Assembly: GCA_002110465.1 (NCBI GenBank)
Contig: NEED01000017.1
Span: forward strand, 58,329 to 122,328
Direction of reading: 5' to 3'
DNA length: 64,000 bases
From: an unicellular cyanobacterium SU2
GTDB lineage: Bacteria; Cyanobacteriota; Cyanobacteriia; Cyanobacteriales; Microcystaceae
In this document: positions 34,236 through 44,706 of the stretch, piece by piece
Numbering within the stretch: the first letter of the stretch is position 1
How the letters are laid out: every line of letters starts with the position of its first letter
Program-made: the position numbers and the translations under genes
The notes under the pieces: generated by a model
Databases searched by the model: none
Told to the model about the DNA's origin: nothing
What the model saw: the letters and a program-made list of their open reading frames with translations, nothing else

Positions 34236-36296
34236 TTAATTATTGATAATTTTTTTACGAGAATTAATTTTGTTTTTTAATAACTTAATTTGATAAGGAT
34301 CAGCGTCTTTATTCCAAAATAATTGATGTCCTCGGATTATCGCACAATGTTCTTCAAGACATTGCAACCATCCTTGTAAACGATTAATTTGTTTAAAATC
34401 ATCAAGCAACCCCCAATTTTGCTCTTTTTGAGTAAGTTTAGCAAATTTGTTATAGAAGGGATAGTCTGGGTTCACTAATGTCTCTTTTTTGTGTAAGATA
34501 GGTGGATTATCATCTTGGGAAAAGTCACCATATTTGACTCGTATATTCCCTAATTCAATTTCCATACTGGTGTGTAAAGTTGGATGAGGGTTACTATCAA
34601 AATCAGGATAAAATAAATAGGATATTTTGGGCTTTCGGTAAGACAATTTAATAACATTTGCTTCTTCTAATCTTCCCACGGTTCGACTAGCACACCCTTC
34701 ATATAATCTCAATAAAGGATCTAAGGTTTTTAAGGCACTAATATGAATTGTGAGAGAATTTTTTAATTTTTTGCCTACAATACTACTTCTACCTAAATTA
34801 GCAATTTTTTCTAAATCTCCCACACTATAAAGCATCATATCAGCCATCAAGCAAGCTTTTTGATAACTGCCAAATAAGGCTTTAATATCTTGTTTAATAA
34901 CGGGGGATAATTGCCTAACTGTAGGACGATCACTAAATTTACTGAGAGCTAAATATAATAATAAATCTTGCTGACGTTTTTCAGAAATTTTATTCCAATC
35001 TTCTTCATTTGTTACTTGTAAAATTACCTTAAAAGCGCGGCGAAATGTACCAAATTCCTCTTTTAATTCAAGTTCGTTATCTAATTCATTTTTGGCGGGA
35101 AGTCGTCCTCTTTCAGTAAAAAAATTCATTAACGGAGTTAATAATGGTTCGTAGTCTTCAAACCGTTTAAGTTGAGACTGAATTCTAGGGGTTGAAAAAC
35201 TTGAACGAACCCGAGAAATACGAAATGCTTGTGCTTGAGTTTCTTGTCGAAAGACCAAATAAATTCCTAGGGCGATAGGAATAGAATCAACTCCTAAAAT
35301 TTGATCAATATAGGTTTTTAATTCTTCTTGTTCGTAATATTTCTGAAAGGTATTACGACGGGTGATAACCCCATCCCCATAAGCAACGATACCACGATCA
35401 CGATCATCAATTAAAACTTGTGCAGCAACAATTAAGACTTGACGGGTTAATTTCCAAGCATTGATCAAGGCTTCCCGTCGTTCCGCAAGATCTTCAATAA
35501 CGTTGATAATATAACCTAAATTGACGATATCAGCAAAAATATGAGGGTTATCCTTACGGTAATAAGGGTCCCATCCTGAACTTTGATATCCTGCTTCTGC
35601 AATACGTTCAATGTCCCCACCGTAACCGCATCCATAGTCAAAAAAGTTGGTTTCGGGGGTGAATAACCCTGCTTCTAGGGACAAACGGACTGGTCGAGAC
35701 AGACTTTTTCGCTTAATAGCGGCTTTATGACGTTCAATTTGGATCTGTCTGGTTTCTGTTGGAGTGAGGGGACGAAGACAGGCCAAAGAATGTCGTTCAA
35801 AGATCAGATGATGGCGGTTTAACCGTTGTTCCCATTCTAGACGGGTTCCAATAGAGCGGGATAGACTTAATAACCCTAACGCTTCTTCAATGTGGGTGAG
35901 GTGTTCAAAGTCTGGGTATTGAGGATAGTCTGGTGTAACGAAGGTTTCTTTGCGGTGGAGAATGGGGGGGTTTTGGTTGTCAGTATAGTCCCAATAGGTG
36001 GTTTGTTGCGTTTGTAGGTCAACCACAATACTTAAGGTTAAAGTGGGATGAGGATCACTATCAAAGTCGGGATAGAAAAGATAGGATATTTTAGGTTTAT
36101 CGGTACTAAATTTGACTAATGTTGCTTGGTGAATTTCTGGTGTCGTTCGGGCTTTGTTTTCGTATTCTTGTAAAATTGGATCGAGAAAAGCGATCGCCTT
36201 AGTATGTACATATAAAGCATTGGGCAATATTTTGCCAATTTTACTATTTTGGCAGCGATCAATGATGGTATTAAAATAATCGGTAGTTAGGAACAT
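34236..36296 (-). CDS. DNA phosphorothioation-associated putative methyltransferase (TIGR04096-type) with duplicated flanking domain
   Basis: 686 residues. The central SAM-binding motif is FDYGCGYGGDIERIAEAGYQ near residue 220, then SSGWDPYYR and FADIVNLGYIINVIEDLAER. A block of about 110 residues near the N-terminus (KISYLFYPDFDSDPHPTLTL, NPPILHRKETFVTPDYPQYP) recurs near the C-terminus (KISYLFYPDFDSNPHPTLHT, NPPILHKKETLVNPDYPFYN). This family occurs with dnd (DNA phosphorothioation) genes, but no dndABCDE gene lies in this window, so it is an orphan here. Its methyl target is not known. Confidence 0.82.
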   Translation of the reverse strand: MFLTTDYFNTIIDRCQNSKIGKILPNALYVHTKAIAFLDPILQEYENKARTTPEIHQATLVKFSTDKPKISYLFYPDFDSDPHPTLTLSIVVDLQTQQTTYWDYTDNQNPPILHRKETFVTPDYPQYPDFEHLTHIEEALGLLSLSRSIGTRLEWEQRLNRHHLIFERHSLACLRPLTPTETRQIQIERHKAAIKRKSLSRPVRLSLEAGLFTPETNFFDYGCGYGGDIERIAEAGYQSSGWDPYYRKDNPHIFADIVNLGYIINVIEDLAERREALINAWKLTRQVLIVAAQVLIDDRDRGIVAYGDGVITRRNTFQKYYEQEELKTYIDQILGVDSIPIALGIYLVFRQETQAQAFRISRVRSSFSTPRIQSQLKRFEDYEPLLTPLMNFFTERGRLPAKNELDNELELKEEFGTFRRAFKVILQVTNEEDWNKISEKRQQDLLLYLALSKFSDRPTVRQLSPVIKQDIKALFGSYQKACLMADMMLYSVGDLEKIANLGRSSIVGKKLKNSLTIHISALKTLDPLLRLYEGCASRTVGRLEEANVIKLSYRKPKISYLFYPDFDSNPHPTLHTSMEIELGNIRVKYGDFSQDDNPPILHKKETLVNPDYPFYNKFAKLTQKEQNWGLLDDFKQINRLQGWLQCLEEHCAIIRGHQLFWNKDADPYQIKLLKNKINSRKKIINN

Positions 36297-36429
36297 ATCA
36301 GTGATCCATAATCCGTTATTCTTTTATTTATAACAGTTTAGTGTTCAGTTAGTATAGAGACATAAAATTACCGTTCAAAAAGTTTTTAATCGTAAAAATT
36401 GGTCAACCATTAGCTAGATGCCCCAATTA

Positions 36430-38580
36430 TCAAGAATTTCTTGAAATCAATTCTTGTAAAACTAAATGTTCCTGAATTTCTTTTTTAGTTCTCCAGACAG
36501 GACGCATTTTTCCGTCAGCATAAAGGGGCAATTGATCTGCCATATTGGGTGAATTGGGTTGAGTGGAATTACCATAAACGTTTAACACTTTAGCCTGGAC
36601 GGGATCAGAAAATTCAACAACTGCAATAAAACTATCTCCAAAAACAACTTGAAACTTTTCATCAGGAGTTCCAGTAATATTCAGAACGCGAAAACTTCCC
36701 AATTTACCGAGTCCTCCAGTAGCAGGGATTTCTTTATCTCCAACACGCATTTTAACCACGTCTCCCCATGGTACATCTAAAGAACCATAAAGCAACTTCA
36801 CTTGTGCTGCAACCCCTTCTAAAACCCCTAAAGCCGTATTGATATCTGCTAACCCGGCAGGGGTGTCTAAGGGTTCGGTCGGGTTCCAAGGACGAGAAAA
36901 AATCCCTTTTGATTCTAAGGTTAACGCCCATAGGGTAAAAAGTACCGCCCCGCGACTGTCAGCATCGGTTTTTCGATCCCACTTTTCTAAGACTTCTGCT
37001 GCTTCTATTCCGATTGGGTTTGCTAATGCTTTTGTTGTGGGAATTAAGATTTCTAAAATGCGATCTGCCATTAACAATTTAGAAGAAAATTTTCTATCAA
37101 TTACATCTTCTAAACTCAGTTTATTTGAATCTTTTAAGAGGTTAATAGATTGCTGCGATCGCAAAATATTCGGGGCATATTCTAAAGAGGATGGAGCCAG
37201 GTAAGCGGGATAATCTTTGGCATTAAGAATAGAAGGAAAGGTACTTGTCCACGGAGGATCATTGGTATTTTGTAACCATCCGGTTTTAGGATTAACTAAG
37301 CGGGGTAACTCTTTATAGGAATGGTATTCAGTCCAGAGGGTTTCTGAAGTTTCTCCTGGAATCAGTTTTTGCCAATCATTCCAGTCTCCTTGAGAACGTT
37401 TAGGAATTAATCCATTAAATAAATAAAAGATTTTTCCTTTTTGATCAGCATAAAGAAAATTAAACAGAGGAATTTGTAATTGTTTTAGTTCCTTTTCAAA
37501 TTGTTCTAAATTCTTTGCTTGCCCCATTTTCCAGAGTTGTTCTAACCCATGAGGGCGATCTAATCCTACCACTCGCAACCCATAAGCTTTTTCTTGTTCT
37601 TGGGCAATAATTATCCCATGAATTGACTGTTTTACGCCAAATTCTAACTCGGTATAACTACCATTTGCTTGACGAATTTTGACCTTTTCGGTTTTAGTTT
37701 CAAAATTTTTTACCTTTCCATCCCACAGATAACCATCATCTTTAAGAGTTAATTGATAAACATCAGCCCCATCAATGGGATTTAAGGTGACTGTCCATCC
37801 TAAATTATCATTAAAAGCAATCGATAAAACTGGCATTCCCACTAAAGCCGCCCCATAAAGATTAACCCCTGGAGCCGTTAATTGAGCTTCATACCACAGA
37901 TAAAAATCTGACCAAGGTAAATGAGGATTGGCTAATAATATTGCCTGATTACTTAAAGATTTTTGAGGAGCGATCGCCCAACCATTTGATCCCCCTTGGG
38001 GAGGAATATTTGTTCGGGATGCAACTGCTTGAGGGTTGGTTAGAAAATGAAAATAAATCACCCTTTGCAAATGGGCTAAAATATCAGTTCCTGTAATCGG
38101 TAATGCTACTTTAACTGCTTCATCTATTTCATCAGGATGTTGGGCAACATAATGATTAATTCCTGTGGCAAATTCCTCTAAATATTGACGCATTTCAGGA
38201 TTTTGTTCTTCATACCATTGTTGCGCCCTATCAGGAACTCCCATCAATTTTACATATTGATCGGATTCTAAATAATCAATTCCCCAATATTCCGCACCCC
38301 TTCCCCTGGCTTGACCATACAATCGTAAAATCAAGTTACCATGACTCTTTGCTTGCGCCCATCCAAATGCTTTAAACAGACTGTTATTATCTGTTCCGTA
38401 AATATGGGGAACCCCCCAATTATCCCAAAAAATTTCGGTTTGGTTGGCACTAGACATAGGCATCGTAAAAGTAAGAGAAATAACTAAAATTGTACTTAAT
38501 GCTAAGGCAAAAAATCGAGTCCACTGCTTTGCATAATGAAAAAAGCTTTCCCAAGCGTAACCCAGTCCAAAGGCTTTCAT
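36430..38580 (-). CDS. penicillin acylase family protein (Ntn hydrolase; AHL acylase-like)
   Basis: 716 residues from the ATG at 38580; the longest frame begins at a TTG overlapping cobA-hemD, which I reject. A signal anchor lies near residues 22-42 (FFALALSTILVISLTFTM). The alpha chain begins FWDNWGVPHIYGTDNNSLFK. The autocatalytic nucleophile is S198 in PPQGGSNGWAIAP, then LLANPHLPWSDFYLWYEAQL and AFNDNLGWTVTLNPIDG, as in penicillin G and acyl-homoserine lactone acylases. It cleaves an amide bond of an unidentified N-acyl compound in the periplasm. It is the second gene after cobA-hemD on the same strand. Confidence 0.88.
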   Translation of the reverse strand: MKAFGLGYAWESFFHYAKQWTRFFALALSTILVISLTFTMPMSSANQTEIFWDNWGVPHIYGTDNNSLFKAFGWAQAKSHGNLILRLYGQARGRGAEYWGIDYLESDQYVKLMGVPDRAQQWYEEQNPEMRQYLEEFATGINHYVAQHPDEIDEAVKVALPITGTDILAHLQRVIYFHFLTNPQAVASRTNIPPQGGSNGWAIAPQKSLSNQAILLANPHLPWSDFYLWYEAQLTAPGVNLYGAALVGMPVLSIAFNDNLGWTVTLNPIDGADVYQLTLKDDGYLWDGKVKNFETKTEKVKIRQANGSYTELEFGVKQSIHGIIIAQEQEKAYGLRVVGLDRPHGLEQLWKMGQAKNLEQFEKELKQLQIPLFNFLYADQKGKIFYLFNGLIPKRSQGDWNDWQKLIPGETSETLWTEYHSYKELPRLVNPKTGWLQNTNDPPWTSTFPSILNAKDYPAYLAPSSLEYAPNILRSQQSINLLKDSNKLSLEDVIDRKFSSKLLMADRILEILIPTTKALANPIGIEAAEVLEKWDRKTDADSRGAVLFTLWALTLESKGIFSRPWNPTEPLDTPAGLADINTALGVLEGVAAQVKLLYGSLDVPWGDVVKMRVGDKEIPATGGLGKLGSFRVLNITGTPDEKFQVVFGDSFIAVVEFSDPVQAKVLNVYGNSTQPNSPNMADQLPLYADGKMRPVWRTKKEIQEHLVLQELISRNS

Positions 38581-38602
38581 GCCAAATATTATCCCTAGTT
38601 TT

Positions 38603-40120
38603 TCAATCAATTTTTCTATTTTTTAAGACTTCCGTCAACCCTTCTAGGGTATATTCTTGAGCTTCAAGATCAACTCTTCCTAATAATTCATAACAAGTCT
38701 GTGAGGTTTGAGGTCCAATAGAAGCAATACAAATATTATCTAGTATTGATGATAGTTTATCTTGAGAATTATTTTCTAATTCTTGTTTGATTAAATCAGA
38801 AAAGTTCCGAACTGTTTTAGAACTAGCAAAAGTAACAATATTAACCTTCTTCTGTTGCAAAGCTTTCCAAGCTTCAGGATCGATTTTCTCAGGACATCCC
38901 GACTGATAAGCTGCAACTTCTACAACTTTAGCTCCTTGTTCACCTAATTCTTTAACTAAAATATCCCGACCGCCTGTTTCAACACGGGGAAATAAAATTT
39001 TCTGATTATCTAGACTCTCTGGGAAATTGGCTACCATCGAATCAGCGACAAAATTAGAGGGAATAAAATCAGGGTTTAATCCATAGTTTTTGAGGACAGA
39101 AGCAGTTTTTTTTCCCACAACTGCTAGTTTTACTCCTCCTAATGCTCTAAGATCTTGACCTAAATTTTTTAATCGTTGAAAAAAGAATTTAACCCCATTA
39201 GCTGACGTAAAAATTAACCAATCAAAGGTAGATAATTCCTCAATAGTCCTATCTAACTCTTCCCAACTCGATGGGGGAAGAATTTCTAAGGCTGGCATTT
39301 CAATTACCTTTGCCCCCTGTCGTTGTAACATAAGGCTAAATTGACTTGATTGTCCTGCTGCACGGGTAACTAAAACTGTTTGTCCGGTAAGGGGACGAGA
39401 AGAAAACTCCATAGATCTCAGGTTAACCACTTCACCAATAACAATAATGGCAGGAGATAAAGATACTCCTGATACCCGATCTACTATATCCCCTAACGTC
39501 CCAATCCAGACTTCTTGTCGAGGGTTTCCCCCTTCACGGATAATGGCAATGGGGTTTGATAGCGATCGCCCGTTGTCTTGCAACTGCTGAACAATTTGGG
39601 GTAACTTTTTTCCCCCCATTAAAATAACTAGGGTATCGATTTTAGCCAAGGCTTCCCAATCAAGCAAATCTGGTTGATGGCCAGTCAATATGGTAAAACA
39701 GCGACTTAATTTTTTATCAGTGAGGGGAATTCGGGCTAATAAAGGGGCAGCCAAAGCAGAAGAAATTCCTGGAACTAATTCATAATCACAATTAGCTTGA
39801 GTTAATGCTTGGATTTCGGGGATAACCCTTCCAAAAATCAACGGATCACCACTTTTTAACCGAACGATTTGTTTTCCTTGGAGACAATAGTCCACCAAGA
39901 GTTGATTAATGGTATTTTGATCGGTACTAGGAAGTCCACCCCGTTTACCCACATCTAATTTTAGGCAAGTTTCTGGGACTAATTCGAGGAGTTGAGAATC
40001 AACCAACGCATCATAAATGACCACTTGGGCGTTATGGAGTAGCTGTTGTCCTCTGATGGTTAAATAATCAATAGACCCAATTCCCGCCCCTACTAAATAA
40101 ACTTTTCCGGCGGTGTTCAT
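38603..40120 (-). CDS. cobA-hemD: uroporphyrinogen-III C-methyltransferase / uroporphyrinogen-III synthase fusion
   Basis: 505 residues in two enzymes. Residues 1-240 are the SAM-dependent CobA/SUMT: VYLVGAGIGSIDYLTIRGQQ, VVIYDALV, RLKSGDPLIFGR, ELVPGISSALAAP and LVILMGGKKLPQI. Residues 250-505 are HemD: VLVTRAAGQSSQFSLML, IFTSANGVKFFFQRL, KILFPRVETGGRDIL and VTFASSKTVRNF. Together they make uroporphyrinogen III and start the sirohaem/cobalamin branch. This fusion is known in cyanobacteria and Firmicutes. The downstream acylase follows closely and may be co-transcribed. Confidence 0.95.
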   Translation of the reverse strand: MNTAGKVYLVGAGIGSIDYLTIRGQQLLHNAQVVIYDALVDSQLLELVPETCLKLDVGKRGGLPSTDQNTINQLLVDYCLQGKQIVRLKSGDPLIFGRVIPEIQALTQANCDYELVPGISSALAAPLLARIPLTDKKLSRCFTILTGHQPDLLDWEALAKIDTLVILMGGKKLPQIVQQLQDNGRSLSNPIAIIREGGNPRQEVWIGTLGDIVDRVSGVSLSPAIIVIGEVVNLRSMEFSSRPLTGQTVLVTRAAGQSSQFSLMLQRQGAKVIEMPALEILPPSSWEELDRTIEELSTFDWLIFTSANGVKFFFQRLKNLGQDLRALGGVKLAVVGKKTASVLKNYGLNPDFIPSNFVADSMVANFPESLDNQKILFPRVETGGRDILVKELGEQGAKVVEVAAYQSGCPEKIDPEAWKALQQKKVNIVTFASSKTVRNFSDLIKQELENNSQDKLSSILDNICIASIGPQTSQTCYELLGRVDLEAQEYTLEGLTEVLKNRKID

Positions 40121-40142
40121 CTACTTGTAAATTAGCTTACTT

Positions 40143-40376
40143 TTAAGGTAACGTTTGCCATGCCTGTTCTACGAGATTACTCAACCAACGTCGTTGAACC
40201 CGATCAAGCATTGGATCATCTTGTAACACTTCGGCGGTTAACTCCTCCAAGGATTTTCCCTGAGAACGGGCTAGTTTAACAACACCCGCGATCGCTACAG
40301 CAATCATTTCTTCGTCAACTGGCCGACTACGGAGGGCAAAAATTTCTTCAGGACTAGCAGGAATGGGATAATGCAT
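40143..40376 (-). CDS. conserved hypothetical protein (77 residues)
   Basis: A small soluble protein with no named family that I can assign: PEEIFALRSRPVDEEMIAVA, IAGVVKLARSQGKSLEEL, then DPMLDRVQRRWLSNLVEQAW. It is mostly helical. It lies 22 bp upstream of cobA-hemD on the same strand and may share its transcript. Confidence 0.7.
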   Translation of the reverse strand: MHYPIPASPEEIFALRSRPVDEEMIAVAIAGVVKLARSQGKSLEELTAEVLQDDPMLDRVQRRWLSNLVEQAWQTLP

Positions 40377-40538
40377 AAGGAGTCATCCACGGTATTAGAT
40401 ATTTTGAACGAAGATATAAAACGATCGTAAAGTTTTATAAAAATGTCTGTCACAATACAGTAAGGCATAAGTCTAGCGTATTTTGACCCACATTAATTCT
40501 GTATTTTTCCTTAAATTTTTTGTCTTAACAACATCGAA

Positions 40539-42440
40539 ATGGAAGAAATTCTTTATTTAGAAGTCCCAACCCCCCACATCAATAGCGTCTGTCGCTGGTT
40601 ACAAGAGCAATGGAGTCCCCAAGGGGGTAAAAAAGTGGTAACCCCCCAAGGGCTTCGCTTACAACCCAATAACCGCTCATCTACCAAGATTACCCTTGAA
40701 GAGACGGAATTATCTATTTTTCTTTGGTCAGTTCAAAGGACGACTTATCTTAAAATGTTTCGTTGGGGAAAGACCCCTTTTCCCTCAGAAAAAATAATTT
40801 GCGACCAGTTAATTAAAGAGATCAAACGAGAGTTCCCTCCACAATATCCTCAACTTCCTGAGATAGATGGAACCCAAACTACAATTTTTGAAGCATTAGA
40901 ACCTTATTATCCTCAAACTGTTCACTTTTTCCGCAAAATGCCCCAAGGAGAAACCGACTTACAGCGAGTGTATTGGTGGGAGAAACGCTGGCGTGAGGGG
41001 GTAAAAAACCCACAGGAACCGAAACAGATTATTTTCACTCATCAAGACCCCTCGCCAGAAAATTCAACTTATGACTTAATTTATGTTGGTGGGGCGTTAG
41101 GGGCGATTCACGCGGCGATGATGGCACAATTAGGCTATCGGGTATTGCTGGTAGAACGATTGGCGTTTGGACGGATGAACCGAGAATGGAATATTTCTCG
41201 TTCTGAGTTTCAAACATTGATTGATTTAGGATTATTTACCCCCGAAGAATTTGAAAGTATTATCGCTAGGGAATATATTGATGGGTTTAATAAGTTTTTT
41301 GATGGGAATAATCCTCCTCATCTTAAAGCGGATGTTTTACATACCCCAACAGTTTTAAATATTGCTATTGATACCACTAAATTTTTGGGATTATGCGGAG
41401 AAAAATTACTTAAAGCAGGGGGAGAAATTTGGGATAGAACGGAATTTATTCGGGGTGATATTGATCCTGATGGGGTAACAGTACAGTTGGTTAATTTAGA
41501 AAGTAAAACCTCTCACCAGGTACGAGGAAAACTCCTTGTTGATGCCATGGGAACTGCTTCCCCCATTGCTTGGCAAATGAATGGAAAACGAACTTTTAAT
41601 AGTGTTTGTCCTACAGTTGGGGCAATTGTTGAGGGATTTTCTTCTGAAGTTTGGGACTCAAATTATGGCGATGTTTTAAACTCTCATGGGGATATTTCTC
41701 GGGGAAGGCAATTGATTTGGGAATTGTTTCCTGGAGAAGGAAATGAGTTAACCATTTACTTATTTCATTATCATCAAGTACATCCTGAAAACCCTGGATC
41801 ATTATTGGAAATGTATGAAGACTTTTTTCATATTTTGCCGGAATATCGTCGCTGTGATTTAGAACAGTTAACTTGGAAAAAACCCACCTTTGGCTATATT
41901 CCAGGTCATTTTTCCGTCGGGAAACGCGATCGCCAAGTAGCCTTTGATCGACTTTTATCTATCGGGGATGCAGCCTCTTTACAATCTCCTTTGATTTTTA
42001 CCGGATTTGGTTCTTTAGTTCGTAATTTAGGTGGTTTAACCGATAAGCTAGATACAGCCTTAAAAAATAATTGTTTAAGGGCAAAAGATCTCAACGAAAT
42101 TCGTGCTTATCAAAGTAATATTGCCGTGACATGGCTATTTTCTAAAGGTATGATGGTTCCGACTGGAAAAACCCTACCGCCTCAACGAATTAATGCCATG
42201 TTAAATACCTTTTTTGGATTACTGGCAGATTCTCCCCCAGAAGTAGCCGATACGTTTATTAAAGATAAAACCACTTGGATAATGTTTACTCAATTAGCCC
42301 TAAAAGCTGCCCGAAAAAATCCGATATTATTATTCTGGATTTGGGAAATGGCTGGAAGTCAAGATCTGTTGCGTTGGTTGAGATCTTATGTTGATTTCAC
42401 TTTGGATGCTTTGAGGAATTTATGGTCAAAAAATAAGTAA
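40539..42440 (+). CDS. cruA: CruA-type lycopene cyclase / FAD-dependent oxidoreductase
   Basis: 633 residues. After an N-terminal domain of about 190 residues (PTPHINSVCRWLQEQWSP), an FAD-binding fold begins LIYVGGALGAIHAAMMAQLG, YRVLLVERLAFGRMNREWNI, SRSEFQ. The REWNISR motif is shared by the cyanobacterial CruA/CruP carotenoid cyclases. LLVDAMGTASPIAWQM and LLSIGDAASLQSPLIFTGFG are the later flavin motifs. CruA cyclises lycopene to gamma- or beta-carotene. The long N-terminus and the MNREWN version favour CruA over CruP; a different FAD role is possible. Monocistronic. Confidence 0.7.
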   Translation: MEEILYLEVPTPHINSVCRWLQEQWSPQGGKKVVTPQGLRLQPNNRSSTKITLEETELSIFLWSVQRTTYLKMFRWGKTPFPSEKIICDQLIKEIKREFPPQYPQLPEIDGTQTTIFEALEPYYPQTVHFFRKMPQGETDLQRVYWWEKRWREGVKNPQEPKQIIFTHQDPSPENSTYDLIYVGGALGAIHAAMMAQLGYRVLLVERLAFGRMNREWNISRSEFQTLIDLGLFTPEEFESIIAREYIDGFNKFFDGNNPPHLKADVLHTPTVLNIAIDTTKFLGLCGEKLLKAGGEIWDRTEFIRGDIDPDGVTVQLVNLESKTSHQVRGKLLVDAMGTASPIAWQMNGKRTFNSVCPTVGAIVEGFSSEVWDSNYGDVLNSHGDISRGRQLIWELFPGEGNELTIYLFHYHQVHPENPGSLLEMYEDFFHILPEYRRCDLEQLTWKKPTFGYIPGHFSVGKRDRQVAFDRLLSIGDAASLQSPLIFTGFGSLVRNLGGLTDKLDTALKNNCLRAKDLNEIRAYQSNIAVTWLFSKGMMVPTGKTLPPQRINAMLNTFFGLLADSPPEVADTFIKDKTTWIMFTQLALKAARKNPILLFWIWEMAGSQDLLRWLRSYVDFTLDALRNLWSKNK

Positions 42441-42600
42441 GCAACAATAGATTAACGGTTTTTAGTAAGTTCTAAAGAACTTTTTTTGTCAATTGATAAT
42501 TGTTTTGTTTGATAGTTTGTTTTGTCGAAGGATTAAGCTTTAATTGTTATTTTGTCTAATACTCCTATTGTCACCAAATAGGGAATGGTTTAAATTGTTG

Positions 42601-42635
42601 AAAGGGCTGAAGCCCTCCCTACGAACCTTGATATT
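42601..42635. repeat. palindromic repeat 'GGGCTGAAGCCC'
   Basis: AAAGGGCTGAAGCCCTCCCT followed by ACGAACC, the inverted half of the 12014 family. It is the only recognisable content in the 42441-42861 gap, apart from a TTAAGTA heptamer tandem at 42832-42852 just before the exporter gene. Confidence 0.55.
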
Positions 42636-42861
42636 TGAAAGCAGCTTACAAGTCATTAAAATGGAAGGTACAAGTTGATTTTTAACAAAATCCTCATAGC
42701 TTTGTCGTATAAATTCGTCAAAATTAACTAATAAATATTGTCGATTTTTTTATGATTTTTTGGTAAAAAATAAATTCAATTCTTATATTCATAACTGTGT
42801 AGAGCAGACACGATCTAGGAGGGTATGTTACCTTAAGTATTAAGTATTAACTATTGAATCC

Positions 42862-44706
42862 ATGGCCGTTTCCTCACCTATCCGTGAAAAAAATCTTAAT
42901 CGTCCCCATGAAAGTGATAGAAGACTTGTCCTGCGACTGGTTCCCTATCTCCGTCGTTATCCCCGTTTATTGTTGCTGTCAATGGGGTTACTGATTCCCT
43001 TAGCTATTGCTGGGGCGATACAACCTTTAATTATTGGACAAGCTGTTTCTCTTCTGCGTCAGGAGTCTACCTGGGGATTTTTAAAAGATTTTTCGATAGA
43101 ACAAGGAATCCGATGGCTGAGTATTATATTACTAATTACAGTTATTGTTCGCGTTATTTGTGCTTCTTTCCAAGGATATCTTGTCCAAAAAATGGGTCAA
43201 ACAATTACCGCAGATATCCGCAAAGATTTGTTTACTCATGTCACTTCTTTAGGAACAAGTTTCTTTAATCGTACCCCAGTAGGACGCTTAGTAACCCGCT
43301 TAACAAGTGATGTTGAAGCATTAGGAGATGTATTTTCTAGTGGTGCAATTGGGGTTTTAAGTGATGGGATTTATATTTTGGTGATTATTGTCACCATGAT
43401 TACAGTACAAGCAAAATTAGCGTTAATGTTAGTTTTAATGATTATTCCTGTTACGGGTTTAATTATTTATTTTCAAAGTCAATATCGTAAAGCAAACTAT
43501 AAAGCCAGGGAAGAACTTTCTAAACTTAATTCTATGTTACAGGAAAATGTAGCGGGAATTAACGTGGTTCAATTATTCCGTAGAGAAGCTTTTAATGGAG
43601 AATTATTTCGTTCTATTAATGATAAATATCGTCAATCCGTTGATAAAACAATTTTTCATGATTCGGCAGTTTCTGCTACCTTAGAATGGATTAGTTTAGT
43701 GGCGATCGCAGGGGTTTTATGGTTAGGAGGAATCTTTATTGTAGATGAAGCCATTACTTTTGGAACCTTATCTGCTTTCATTCTTTATGCACAACGTTTA
43801 TTCAATCCTTTGCGTCAATTAGCAGATAAATTTACCATGTTCCAAGCAGGATTTACCGCTATAGAACGCATTAGTGAATTGATGAATGAACCCATTGAAA
43901 TACCTGAACCTGAATATAATATACATTCTTTTTCTAGCTTTCGTAAACAAAATACAAAGGGTGAAATTCGCTTTGAAAATGTTTGGTTTGGTTATAAAGA
44001 AGATGAGTATGTTCTCAAGAATTTAGACTTTACGATTCATCCAGGGGAAAAAATAGCCTTAGTCGGTCCCACAGGTGCGGGAAAGAGTTCTATTATTCGT
44101 TTATTATGTCGTCTTTACGATCCTAGTAAAGGAAGAATTTTGATTGATGGCGTAGATATTCGAGATATTTCTAAAACAGAATTGCGGCGATATGTTGGGG
44201 TTATTTTACAAGAAAGTTTTCTCTTTGCAGGGGATGTTATGCGTAACATTACATTAGGAGAAGACTATTGTTTTGAACGGGTACAAGAGGCGGCAAAAAT
44301 AACCAATATTGAGCGGTTTATCGAAGAACTTCCCCAAGGTTATCAAACTCAAGTAAGAGAAAGAGGAACGAATTTATCTGGGGGACAAAAGCAGTTATTA
44401 GCCTTCGCTAGAGTAGCCATTCGTAACCCTCGTGTATTAGTTTTGGATGAGGCAACATCTAGTTTAGATGTGAAAACAGAAGCCTTAATTCAAGACGCAT
44501 TAGAGCATTTATTAACCAATAGAACCGCCATTATTATTGCTCATCGACTTTCAACTATTCGAGATGTTGATCGTATTTTAGTCTTGAAGCAAGGAGAGTT
44601 GTTTGAGTCAGGAACCCATCAAGAATTATTGAAAAAAGGTGGATTGTATAGTGATTTATATAAGCTGCAAATGATGGGATATGAAGGAATGATAAATAGT
44701 GAATAG
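42862..44706 (+). CDS. ABC exporter, fused permease and ATPase (MsbA/LmrA type)
   Basis: 614 residues. The N-terminal transmembrane domain has six helices (LLLLSMGLLIPLAIAGAIQP onwards) with the coupling-type SFFNRTPVGRLVTRLTSDVE. The nucleotide-binding domain starts near 365: Walker A GPTGAGKSS, Q-loop VGVILQESFLFAGD, signature LSGGQKQ, Walker B VLVLDEATSSLD and the H-loop IIAHRLSTI. All catalytic parts are intact. It acts as a homodimer or heterodimer at the plasma membrane; lipid or drug export is likely, the substrate unknown. It stands alone. Confidence 0.93.
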   Translation: MAVSSPIREKNLNRPHESDRRLVLRLVPYLRRYPRLLLLSMGLLIPLAIAGAIQPLIIGQAVSLLRQESTWGFLKDFSIEQGIRWLSIILLITVIVRVICASFQGYLVQKMGQTITADIRKDLFTHVTSLGTSFFNRTPVGRLVTRLTSDVEALGDVFSSGAIGVLSDGIYILVIIVTMITVQAKLALMLVLMIIPVTGLIIYFQSQYRKANYKAREELSKLNSMLQENVAGINVVQLFRREAFNGELFRSINDKYRQSVDKTIFHDSAVSATLEWISLVAIAGVLWLGGIFIVDEAITFGTLSAFILYAQRLFNPLRQLADKFTMFQAGFTAIERISELMNEPIEIPEPEYNIHSFSSFRKQNTKGEIRFENVWFGYKEDEYVLKNLDFTIHPGEKIALVGPTGAGKSSIIRLLCRLYDPSKGRILIDGVDIRDISKTELRRYVGVILQESFLFAGDVMRNITLGEDYCFERVQEAAKITNIERFIEELPQGYQTQVRERGTNLSGGQKQLLAFARVAIRNPRVLVLDEATSSLDVKTEALIQDALEHLLTNRTAIIIAHRLSTIRDVDRILVLKQGELFESGTHQELLKKGGLYSDLYKLQMMGYEGMINSE

